Assembly (NCBI GenBank): GCA_030674185.1
Contig: CM060307.1
Location: 58,601,481-58,665,480 of the forward strand
Direction of reading: 5' to 3'
From: Monoplex corrugatus
Lineage: Eukaryota > Mollusca > Gastropoda > Littorinimorpha > Ranellidae
Length of the DNA: 64,000 bases
Shown: piece by piece, positions 23,526 to 36,641 of the stretch
How the letters are laid out: every line of letters begins with the position of its first letter
Position numbering within the stretch: position 1 is the first letter of the stretch
Made by a program: the position numbers and the translations under genes
Notes under the pieces: generated by a model
The model's input: only the letters and a program-made list of their open reading frames with translations
What the model was told of the DNA's origin: nothing
The model's database searches: none

Positions 23526-26500
23526 AAAATGAGAGCGGGTTAGGGGCAAACAAACTGAACTGTCATTTACATAGTATCTCGGTCTTTCTTTTTGTTGTTG
23601 CTGTTTTTACAAAGGGGAGATATTTTTCATATTGACTGGAGGTAGGTATGTGTGGTTGTCTGTCTGTGGCAGAAATGTGTGAACAAGATTTTCTCTGTGC
23701 TTTATGGGTGAATCTTTGCCAAAATTTGGTCCATTCTCTGGACTGTTGAGGAGTCAGCAGTGCATAAGTTCGGAAGGTAAAGTTCCAAAGTCAAGGTCAC
23801 ACAGACTAAAAAAAAGTGTTGAAAATAGGCATTTTTTGATGGAAGTGAATGAACAGCTTTTTCTCAGGAAATACTGACAATGTTTACATCTGTTTTCGTT
23901 TTCATTTTTAATGTTGAAATCAGATATATTGATTGCTGATTGGTGGTTCATTAACATGACATTTTTTTAGAATCAATATATGCTTGTATATTGTGCACAA
24001 TCATCATAAAAATGTGTTTTGAAAAAACAAGTATTTCAGTTGTCATTTGTTATTGTTGCTTATGACACACCATCTGAACATGTGATTCATGATGAAATGA
24101 CTAAAATCTGAGAGACTACAACCTTCTGTGCAAGTTGGGGGAGGGAATCTGTTTTCACTGTTGTGACAATTGATCATTGTCCTTGATACCAGTCAAGTTT
24201 TATTTGAATGGAAGTCTGATGGAGGTCACATAGATCTTGAGAGATAACAAAAGCTGGAATTTCCTTAGTAGTTTTTATACATGTATAATAGGGGAGATTG
24301 TAAGAATGGTTTGACAGTGTTTGTTGTTCCCCCCATCCCCCTTCCATTGACCAACTGGCAGGATATACTTGTTTTCATAAAGTTCATCACATGCATGACA
24401 AAATGACTGTGTGGTTTCAGGGAGTGGCATGTCTGCATTGGGTAAGTGGACCACTCTTTGTTCATCCTCTGTTCCTTTTAATGCAGGGAATTTGGGGAAG
24501 GAATGAAAGGACTAAAAAGAAAATGATGAATTAAGGTTAACATTATTGTCTCTAAAGGAGAAATTGTATTGTGTTCTGTGTGGTCTTTTCCAAGAATACA
24601 ATGGAAACCTGTAAAATGTTCACATTAGAATACTATGACATGCAGCATAAATTCAGTCACATATGAAGAGTAAAGATGGTGGATAGGGTGTGGGGGTGAA
24701 AGGTTTAAAGATAGGAAACTAGTGGATAGGATGAGCAGGTGACACTGGTAAAGAGAGAAAGCTGAAAGATACTGTGAAGGTGAAAAGATTAAAGAGAAGA
24801 AGCGGTGGAAAAGGTGAGGGGTGAATGGGTTAGAGAGAGGAAACTGGTGGATACGAGACAGCAGTGAAAGCATTACAGAGAACAAACACAGAATATTCCT
24901 TTGATTGAAGATATCTGTCTGTCTGTCTGTTTCCGTATTTCTGTCATGTGCATGTGTATGTGTGTGCGTGCATACATATGTAATGTGTGTGCGTGCATAC
25001 ATATGTATGTGTGGTATATATTGGGAGCATAGAATTTTTATGTTTCAGGCACTGCATACATTTTTTAGTTTGCACATGATATTTCCTCCACTGCTATGAT
25101 GTTCTTTGACATTATATAATTGGGTGTCCCCTGCTCAGCGGTTCCCACCCCTATGTTGCCACTCATGTTCACTTTGCATTGAACACTAAGAATGATTGTT
25201 ATGCCGTACATTGTTTTTTCCGGAGCACAAGTGTCCGGTGCATGCAAGCCCATTGAATTGTATTGTCTCAGTGAGATTACATAGTACAATTAATGTTGTA
25301 TTTGGTATATCAGTACAATTGATGATGTATTTTGTGTAAAATATTAGTACAATTGTTGTGGAGTTTGGTTATAAGATATAAAATAGTACAGTTATTGTTG
25401 CGTTTGCTATAAAATATTTGCACAATTATTTTTGTGTCTGGTATGAAGTACTAGATAGCACATTAATTGGTGTATGTAGTATAAAATATTGGACAATACA
25501 ATTGTTGTATTTGGTGTACAATATTAATGTGATTACTGGTATATTTGGTATAAAATATTAGTTTTTGTTGTATTGGGTAGAAAATATTATGGTACAATTA
25601 TTGTTTTGGATATGAAATATTAGCACGATTATTGTTGTATTTGGTATAAAAATCTGAAGTTTGGTTTGCAGAAGCAGAACAAGTGTTTGTTTATGCATAA
25701 GTATTGTAGAATTTGTAGCCAATTGTATTGTGAAAGAGCCTTCCCTCCATGAGGATGCTGGGGGCTTTTCAGTGTAAATAGTATCCACACCTTCTGCAGA
25801 TCTGGAAATTGTGTGCTAGGAATTTCCTCTTTTCTGTCACTAGTGTGAGTCTCTTTGTTTCTGCCTTGTTCCTTTAATTTCTGTCAAGTCTTCCTATCAT
25901 TTTCTGCCTTGTTGGTCCGTTCATCTGTATGTGTTTGATAGAGTCTTACATAATTTGTCTTACAATTAGTAATTGGATACATGTATTAAGTGTAGTTTTG
26001 GCTCTAGGGAAATGTGATGTGCAGAAGCAATCTTGAATAACTGAAGCATGTTTTTATATATGCTTATGTGTCCTTGATTATGTTTAAATTGGTACTCAGT
26101 GTATTTGTTTTAATCCCCTGGTGATAAATTGGATGGAGTGGTCAGCACCAGGGGCATATCCTTCAAGTATATGTTCACAAATACATTGATATGTGTACCT
26201 AATTTTCTTTTCCATTGCTTTTTTGTCCTGTTGAAGTATTGTGTCTGTTTTGAAATGATTATAGCCTTGATATGGCTGTATGCAGTCAACTGTGATTTAA
26301 ACAAAAACAACAATAGCAATAACAATAAAGAAAGACATCACACTGAATAGTGAAATTCCATTTCATATCATTATAGAAGAAAGATGACCCAAAATCTAAA
26401 TGGTCTGTGCTTCAGTTCCTAATCCTTTGCAGTGTCAAACAGCACAAGTTTATGAGATTATTTGTATGAAGGAGGGGGAATTACACTCAGAAAGAGAAAC

Positions 26501-27716
26501 TGTGAAAAGGTGCCATTTGTGCCATCATGTTCATTCAAATGGCTAATGTAAAACCAGTTGTTACCTGATTGTATTTACCCTGGATTGGTTTGGTTCATAG
26601 CGACCGGAAAGCGTGTGGTTAAGGTTCGAAGGAGCTCCTCACCAGCAGACCTTCGCAATGAAGAGCCCATCCGCATGAGCATGTTCCCCAGTGCTAAACC
26701 CAAGGCGCCAAATGAACCTGACAAGATTGAACGTGATGACTGGCCTGGTCCTGCTTCTCCTGCTGCCATTCTATCAGAAATCTGTATGTGATGGTAACAT
26801 TACGTTATGTTATTTGAGCTAAAGGGGGGAGGGTGGGGTATATGACTTAGTAGACTCTTTGTGGATCAAACCAGTGAATGAGAGACACAGGTCGTAGAGT
26901 ATGGATTTTGTTAACCTGGGCTTTCAAACTGGTTTCTTCTTTCTGTACTGCTCTGTGTTGTAGTGTGATTGTCTTTTGTTTGTTTTGTGTTACTTTGTAT
27001 TCACTTTTGAACATATTACAAAGCTATTTTGTTCTTTATTGTTATTAAATAATTTATATGTCTCATTTTGCATTTTAACTCTACACTTGTAGGGTGTTTG
27101 TAAACCTTGAAATAAGGTTTAAAACAAAATCACATGCAAGACAACTTCAGACTCTCTTCATTTTTGTTCAGTTGTTAGTTCAGAGTTGCTGTTAGTTCAG
27201 AGTTGCCTATTTACACAGAGGGTGTTAGGATGTAATTTTTTGTTTCATTTATTTCTTATATAGAGGGTCTTAGGATGTAATGCTTGCCAAACTGATATCC
27301 TCTGAGAGGCAGTAATGGTTTCACCATTTCCTTTTCTTGATGAAACTCAGACCCTAAGGGACAAATCTGTCGGTAGCTTCTTCACAAAGTATGTGTACTG
27401 GCAAATGATGTGAAACGAGGAAATGTGATGTAGCGTACAGATATTACACCAAATCATCAAAAACTTATCTTTTCTTACATTATATATTGTATGTTATTTT
27501 AATCTGAATTGGTGCTGCAAGTGTTATTTATAATCTTTACCACTTTTATGAAGATAAAACAAGATATTCTGACTTTAGTCATTCATTGGTTTTACTGAGG
27601 ACTAGTTAACATTTGTACATTTTGTGTTCCCATATATGAAAAATGTCTCATACAAGCATGCGCACACACACACATGCGTGCACGCGCACATACACACACG
27701 CACACACGCATGCACG

Positions 27717-27777
<61 letters not shown>

Positions 27778-27795
27778 CACACACACACACACAAT

Positions 27796-27841
<46 letters not shown>

Positions 27842-27852
27842 CACACACACAC

Positions 27853-27889
<37 letters not shown>

Positions 27890-29188
27890 TGTGCTTGAAT
27901 TCCAGTTTCATTGTTTCTTTCCCTGCTTGATAAACATGAATTGCATTTTTTTCTGCTCTAGAATTTTCTTTCGTGTGATTTTGTGATTTCTTCTCCAATC
28001 AGTAAGAGAACGGAGGAGAAGTCGAGGAGAGCTGAACGGTGAAGAGGAGGAAGAGGTGGTGGATGATCCTAAGATCCAGCGAGAATTGGATGAAATTTCC
28101 AAGATCAAAGATGAGTCTGGAATGGGCAAGGTCATCTTCCAGGAACTTGCAGAGCTGAAGCAGAAGCCTCCCAAACCAGTGGACCCTTGGAAAGCGTCCC
28201 GAGTTCCCAGTGCAAAGTATGAGCCACGCTACCACACGCGATACCAGTCACCCATGTTTGCATGTAAGTGGCTTCCGTCTTGCCTCTGTTCCCACCCACT
28301 GTTAAAAAAATTGTTGTTTGTTTAAGGAAAGGGAAGAACAGAGTTTTGTGTGTCTCTGTGGATATATCTAAAAAAAAAGAAGTGTCCGCGTGGATTTCGA
28401 TTTTATGTATTGTAGGATTTGACCAAAAGTAGGCTTTAGTTCCAGTCCGGAAAAATTGCAGCACAAGAAGCTTGATTAGACTTTGCCAGTGTTGGTGTCA
28501 CAGTGACAGTCCTGCTGAATTAAAACATAATTTACAACGCTTGATTGCGACTCACTGTGTTGCATTCCTCATGTTTAAAATTGTTTATATTTTCAAAAAA
28601 AGAATAGGATGGAGAATATTTGTGATGTGTATGGGAGGAAAAAGTTACTATCAGTGATAGATTTCTCTGCAAGTGCAATTCTGCTTAGGTTGACTGACTT
28701 ACAGAACTGCTTCATTATTTTGTATTCTTAAAAGCAGCCAGCCAGTCTGAGATAATGTAGCCTATGTGGTTGAAGGAACCTTTAGTTTTATTCATACTGA
28801 CATGTCTTTTCACAGTACAAATACAGACTAGATTTATCTAAAAACCAAGTCCAGTACTGTCACAGAAGTTTACAGAACAAGAACCTGTTGATGTTTGGTT
28901 ATTGTATAATCATTCATCATATTGGGTACATGTGTTGGGATTTTTTTATGTAGGAAGTTGAGTTTCATTTGAATGTTGCATAAAATGGAATTTCAGGATT
29001 AAATATACTATAAAAAGTATAGGAAAGTGGCATATTATTTTGACGTGTGCATCTTCATGTGATCTCAGTTATGTATAAATTGATTGTATCATATCATTCT
29101 GATTTTAGTCCAGTATGTATCATGACTTTGTGTACATAGACAAAGCATATGTGTTGTTTTGTGTTGTGTTGTGTTGTGTTGTGTTGTG

Positions 29189-29248
<60 letters not shown>

Positions 29249-29423
29249 TGGTGTGTGTGTGGGGGGGGGGGGTGGGGGTGTGTGTGTGCAGCTCCATCCC
29301 GTTTTGTGGATGTGACAAGGAGATCATGGGATGACAATGACATTCGTGGTTACCGCTCTGTCTCTACTCTTGCCAACCTGCCTTGTAAGTATTTTCTTGT
29401 TTCTCCATTTTGTCACATGTGAT

Positions 29424-29516
<93 letters not shown>

Positions 29517-32500
29517 GTGTGTGCGCGCGCGATGTTAATGATCATATGTTTATGTGAGGATTATGTTGTTTATGCTTTTATGACTTTTTTTTACCTGTAG
29601 TCACTCTGACCAACTGATGGACTGGTTGGTTCTTTTGATAGAGCCTGTGAACTCAAAATCTGATATCTGGATTTAAGACTCAGCCCGCAACATGAAGAAC
29701 TGACATATTCACTGCCCATTTTAATATTTTCATCATTCTGGTGGTAGTATTTCATAGGTCTTTCTTTCTCCCCACTTCAACACCTTGTCAGAGCATGGGA
29801 TTTTGCGCAGGCTTAGGGAGTGCCAGATAATTTGCTGGCTGATTGGGGTGGAGCATGTGTGGAATTGTCCAGAAGTGATAAACCCCCTTGAACAAACCCC
29901 AAACTCCTGTTTTTCCCCATTGTTTCTTTACGTGCATAAGAAAGTTTAAATCGGTATGGTGAATCTTATTTATAGGCTGATAAGATTTGTTCAGCATTCT
30001 GAAGATAAAGTGCACATCATTTGAAAATTAATGACTGCTTATAATATTGGAATATCTTTTTTGAATTTCAGTCATTTGGAACGTAAAGAAGCACTGTAAG
30101 GGATCACAACCTTGAATTTTTGTGACCTTTCACTTACTTTGATTTTTATGTTTTTTAAATTTTCATGTTGAAAAAGTGGTTTAATTTTTCGTTTGTACTG
30201 TAATTCCATTATGGCTGATGTTTCACAATATGTAATTTCATTATGGCTGATGTTTCACAATATGTAATTTCATTATGGCTGATGTTTCACAATATGTAAT
30301 TTCATTATGGCTGATGTTTCACTATATGTAATTTCATTATGGCTGATGTTTCACAATAGTATAATTTCATTATGGCTGATGTTTCACAATATGTAATTTC
30401 ATTATGGCTGATGTTTCACAATAGTATAATTTCATTATGGCTGATGTTTCACAATAGTATAATTTCATTGTGGCTGATGTTTCACAATAGTTTAATTTCA
30501 TTATGGCTGATGTTTCACAATAGTATAATTTCATTATGGCTGATGTTTCACAATAGTAAATTTCATTATGGCTGATGTTTCACAATATTAATTTCATTAT
30601 GGCTGATGTTTCACAATAGTATAATTTCATTATGGCTGATTTTCACAATAGTTTAATTTCATTATGGCTAATGTTTCACAAATTTAATTCCATTATGGCT
30701 GATATTTCACATTATTTAATTCCATATGGCTAATGTTTCACAACATTGTAATTCCATTAGTATGTTCACATTATTATATTCCATAATGATAGTTCACATG
30801 CTAATTCCATTGATGTGTTCATAATATGTAATTGCATATGGCTGATATTCCACAATGTGAGTCCATGATTTAGATAGCCTGGCAGTAGCATCATTTGTTA
30901 CAGAAAGGGGCAGAAGGCAGAAGCAACCAAACATGAGAGCAAAAAAAGTTAACCCCAAAAAACTGGAGCAAACACAAGAAGCATGGTCCAGAGATGGCTG
31001 CCATGAAAGTAGAAAATAAAAGGGCTATCCCCATTGTGCGGCCTTCATGTCGGGAGTTGTTTCTGTAGCCTGTTCCACATTAGATCGTCAAGTTGTTGAC
31101 CAGATGATTCATTGACCAGACGATTCAAAGTAACTGCTATGATTTTACACTTATTAGGCACATACAGTAAGTGTGCTTAGAAGTGGGAAATTATATATAG
31201 GAAAATTAGATGTGTTTCTGATGGTTTTGTGAATGATTTGTGTGTCATTTTGCATCTTTCAGTTCATTTTATTGTGTAAGACATAATGTGTATTATTGGT
31301 TTCATATTGCAGCGGCTAAACCTGGCTATGGACCAGCATATTCCACTCCAAGGGCAGCGACACTGCCTGTTACAGGAATGTATGGCGGTCGGGATCTGGT
31401 TAGTATGGGACGTGTGTCCACCTGTCTATGGTGTTGATTAGTATGTTTGTGTGTGTGTAAGACTGTGTGTGTTTAATTGATTCTGAGTCTGCACGGCATA
31501 AGAAATATGAATTTTACCAATCAGTTAAAAGTAGTTAGTGGGTGTATGACTCAGACTCAGATTCAGACTCTTTTTGTTGTTTTTTTTATTGTCATGAAAA
31601 CCATGAATTATGAACACCATAGAGAAAGAAAAGAAAAAAGGAAATGTGAAAGTAGACCCTTTTATTTGAAGACTTGGGATGTTGGATTTGTGCATTTATG
31701 AGCCACTGAGTTGAAAACATTCATACACCCATCTGGCTCATTCAGCCTGAGAGATAAGCTAATGGTATAAGGGAACTTTTTGACATCCATTGTTTTCCAT
31801 ATGCCAAGGAAAAGTGTTGATTCACTGCCATGTACACTAAAACTGCTGTAGCTTCCATATTTGTGAGAATCTATGCATGAAATTACACAAAAATGATGCA
31901 TTAGGCAAGACAAGTTGTATTTTCAGATTATTTATGTACTAAAAGAAATTAATACATATTTGTAATAACTTCTGAAAATGCCCACAAACAAATCATAACC
32001 GCTCACAAAGAAACAAACAACAGAAGAGAAAAAATGGGAGATATGGCCCTCCTGACAAAATCTGTAAATGTTCAGACTGTGGATGATCACCTACGGACAG
32101 ATCATGATAATTGACGAGCTACAAAGAGGAGCAACCTACTAGTGCACAAAATAGCTTGATTGGGTCATATCATCCATTACCCCCATGGCCCCCCTTCCCC
32201 CAGTTGGGATTGTGTTCTTCAACACTCTGAAGGTGTTGGCTGGTTGCCAGAATTGCCTGTGGCCACAAATCTTTTGTCACGTGTTTGTAGGATCAATACT
32301 TGCATATCTGCTTTGTATGGAGCACATTTCACATCAACAGCGAGTAATTGCTGCTATTTTCAACCTCTTCTTGTGTCAGAATTGTCTTCTGAATCATCTT
32401 ACAGTCATTCATAATTTCTTGATTCAACTCATGCTTTCAAAGGTTGAAAACATGCAGGATTGCAAGAAAGTCCTGGCATCCCATTTTGGTGAAAACCAGT

Positions 32501-35484
32501 TTTGATTCTCAGAAAAATATGACCAGTATGGTGAGAGTTGCATAGGTCAACAAGTCTTATAAGGGAAGCCAATCACTTTTATGACCCTTCTCTGAGACTG
32601 ACCACATAAATCAATGCTTCTCTCCCATTTACATTATGCTGAAACGTGAGACAAACTACCTCTGTTACTTTTGTGTTTGTGTGCATCAAAGGAGGCTTTG
32701 AGAACTCCGTAATTTTCTTGTGTTGGTGTCATTCATGGAATTAATGGTTGTAAATGAATCTGTTTCTTAATGGTCAAAATGAGATGTGAGTGAATGGTGG
32801 CATATAGAGAGGAGTCATCTAGAAAGCATTGTTCATCCTTCACACTCCATAGGCTATACAATTTACGTGTGTGTGCTTTTGATTGCCTCTGAGTCAGCAC
32901 AGCGTAAAAAATGTGTGTTTCATAAAGAAAATAATGAAGTGTGTGTGTGTGGTTGAATCTGAGTCAGACAGCATAAGAAATGTGAATGTCGCAATTTAAA
33001 GTGTGTGGCTTTGATTGAATCCGAGTAAGCACAGTGCAAGAAATGTGAAATTCAAAACAAATAATAAAGAGTATGTGGGTTTGGTTGACTCTGAATCTCT
33101 ACAGAGTAAGAAATGTGCATTTTGATAATAATAGACCTGCCAAGTGTTAAGCTTTTGGCATAGCTTGGTGCACCTGACCATGATCTGTTATGCTGTTAAA
33201 ATCATGTTCAAATTATTTTGCTGAGGAGGAGAAAAAAACTGAGTGTAGGTCTGCATGTGTACATGCGTGTGTATACTTGTTGAATGTCTGACCACGATGC
33301 TGGCATGTAAACCTAAAGCATTTGCTTGCAAGATCATGTTCAGAAACAAAACTAGCCAAATGTTGATTCTAACCAATCAAATGCTTTTTCCTCTCCATCT
33401 TGGATTTAGCTTATTCAGTATAAATTGATTGAAAACTTCATCATATTGATGCGAAAGCACAACAGACTCTCCAGTATTCATAAAATAATTTTGCCTCATC
33501 CACTCATCAATCATCTGTGTTGGGGGAGCGACCATACTATGTCTGTTTTAAAATTGAGATTTTATGTTTTTGTGAGATTATTTCTCTATGCGAATGTGCG
33601 TCCTGCTTTTCTCACATATCATTTGCTATGCTCAACTTTGCCTGAATGCTGTTCTTGAGTATCAGTGATGGTTGGCAGGTTTATAATGATGATGGTTGTG
33701 CTGTCACTAACTATTCTCCTGCCCCCACTCTGTCATACTTTATGGTTCCGTCTTAGATTTGTTCCCTGTTCTCTGAAGAGGAGCTGTCTACTTTATCATA
33801 CTCACAACACCTCATTGGCAGCAATTGTGGATTTGGGTTAACGTCATCAAAGTTGCTTCATTTAGTTTGCTGTTTTTATTGTGAATGGAAGTGGTGCTCC
33901 TTTTCAAAAACTGTACCAGCATTTCAGTGCAAGTTTTCCTACCAACTATGGGAGCTGGCATGCATGATAGCTTGTGGTCAACTTGTGATAAACTATCACT
34001 GCCCAGCTGCAAACATTTGTTTTGTTATGAAATGTTGCTTGATTGAATCATAAGTCTGCAATGAAAATTACTCAGGGTTTTCATGATATACATGCAAGAT
34101 GATCAAACAATTGAAGTCAGTACTTACTTACTTTTTCCTTCCGCTTGTACCGGTGGGCGTCACAGGGAGATACAGTCATCTGTCAGCAGCAAGGCGGGTG
34201 GCCTGGAGAAGGGACATCTCGTGAGCTCTGAGGGTGTCTGCCACGGAGTCGCTCCATCGTCGTCTTGGTCTTCCTCTGGCTCTCCAGCCAGTGTATCTGG
34301 TGGTGTATGCCCGAAGAGCTGGTTGGTTTAGGGGCATACTTGTGAGGTGTCCGAACCACTTGATCCTCATATGTTCGATGTGTTGTAGGATTGGTGTTGC
34401 TCCTACCATGTCTCGTATCACCTCATTTCTGATCTTGTCCCGCCTTGTCTTGTTTACTGCTTTCCTCAGGCATTTCATTTCACAGGTGACCAGTTTTCTC
34501 TCGAGACTTTAGTTAGGGACCATGTCTGGCACTGGTATGTCAGCGTTGGTAGAAAAATGGTGTTGATGAGTTTCGCCTTAGTGCTGGTGGGAATGCTGGG
34601 GTGTTTCAGGAGAGGGGCAAGTTTGAAGTCTGTGAGCTCTATAATTCCCTTACACCCATGCCATTACTGAAAAGACCGTATACTCTCTCATTCTATAATA
34701 ATTACAGCTACCATGATTTCTCTTGTTGCAGACCTACTTTGGATTCAGGGATGATGGCCATGATTCAGAAGGACATCAAAGATCAAATTGTAAGTCTGTT
34801 ATTCCTGGGCTTAAGTTGGAATTTTTCTTTGACATTATGTACTGAATGTTATTTACTGCATGCCAGGACAGAAAAATAGATGTTCAGAAAGTTGATTTCA
34901 GTATCCCTTTCGGAAAATGGAGATGATGCCTGTTAATACTTGGCAAAGATATGTGTGTGTATTTCAACTATTGGTTTGTGTGTGTATGTTATTGTGTATG
35001 TGGTTTGATGGAGGATTTGAAATATATATGTGTGTGCCTCATGTTTGCAGATACGTCTACATCTACACTTACAGGAGACAGTTTATCTAGGGTAAGTGTT
35101 GTAATTATAGAATTACTTTACTGCTTGGTATTCCAGCGGAAAATGTATGTATACAAATATGTAATGAAAATAAGTTTGCCCCCAAAGTGTGAAGTATTTG
35201 AAGAGCAAGGTGTCACTGCTAGATCTAGGCCAGCTTTTTGAGTATTTTGTCTGTTCCTCTCCCTCCTAGCTGTGCTTTCACCACAAGGTGAAAAAAAAAT
35301 GATTTGATGTCTATTCATTTAAATTAAGTGATTTTATACATGAAAACAACAAAAAGGGAGTTAAGGGGAGAAGATGCTTTTGTATGAAAATAGAGGGGAT
35401 AAACAATAAAATCCAGTAATTAACTTGAATGAACTAAGGCTGCCAAAATGGACAGGCATGATGCTTTTTTAAGGAAAGAGGGAA

Positions 35485-35537
<53 letters not shown>

Positions 35538-36600
35538 TGTGTGTGTAAGTGTGACATATCATATTTGTATTTGAGTATTTTATTCAGATGAGCAATTTGC
35601 ACAGGCTCATGATGCTAGTTGAAGAAATAGTCCACAAACTAAATGCGCTGAAACGAAAGAGGCTCCTGGAACATAAACTAGCCACGTTGGAGATGTTGTG
35701 TATGCAACATGTAGGGATGCCTATGGAGTAAAACAATAGAAAGCTCATCCTCAGAAATCCAGTATTAATGGGATATGGGCTACATCTGTAGGAGAAGAAA
35801 AAAGGAATATCAAGAAACAAATAAAAGATGCCCTGAAATTTGAGAAGCAAGGGTTAGGGAAACTATGGAAAGACCTGAAAGCCAAACACATTTGGCTGGG
35901 CTTTTAAAATAATAATAATGATAGTAATTATTTATCCACTTGGTTATTTCTGTGTGTGCTGTATCCAATCTGCCATATGTTATCTGGCGACTCCTTGAGC
36001 CTGCACAAAATCCTTTGTGCTGGCAAGGTCATGAAATGAATAATAGGGAAGTGGGGAAGGCCTATGAGACACTAAGTTGATACCACCAGAATGATTAGAG
36101 CATTTCATGTAAGATGGGCAACAGAAAGGTTGGTTTTTATGTTAAGGGCTGGTACTGAACTTGAGATATGAGATCTTGAGTCCATGACTCTATTTACTTG
36201 AACCAGCCAAACAGTTTAATTTGATCTGTTGTATATTATCCACACTCTAATATACAGTGAAGATGCTAGGTATTACTGTTTTACATGGATGTGATCAGGA
36301 ATTATTAACACATAATGTTTATTGTTTGTTGCTACTAGGGACGCAGTGGAGTGTCCAGTGTGGCAGCCTATGAGGTGCCCTCCATACCACTGCTAAAACT
36401 ACAAAAAGTACATGGCACACCGAGTGTGACCCCCCAGTAAGTATGGCTCTGTTAAACTACTGTTCAGGTTTAATATGCTGAAGAAAGCATTACAACATGA
36501 GGTTTATGCCATAGGCACTACTTGACAAGCTGTAAGTTAGAAATATAAACATGGCAAATATTGCAAGCTTGTCCATGTGTGTGCGTGCGTGTGCATGTGT

Positions 36601-36641
<41 letters not shown>

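Larger units (their letters stand above)
31399..34731 (+). other. 3.3-kb intron
   Basis: Contains a ~60-70-bp tandem at 32869-33135 with a related unit near 31450-31510, and a LINE 3' fragment at about 34118-34620. Several open frames between 32160 and 32505 show no family resemblance and no compatible splice context. Confidence 0.6.

Noticed and set aside
27592..27998. Cys/Val or His/Thr-only open frames across CA/TG tracts
   Set aside because: Pure dinucleotide-repeat translations. The same reasoning removes those at 3199-3442, 4106-4368, 5832-6386, 19896-20155, 29089-29600, 35420-35602, 46081-46448 and 52374-52770.
32160..32505. Overlapping 84- and 106-codon open frames
   Set aside because: Intronic, in two competing frames, no family resemblance and no phase-compatible splice sites.
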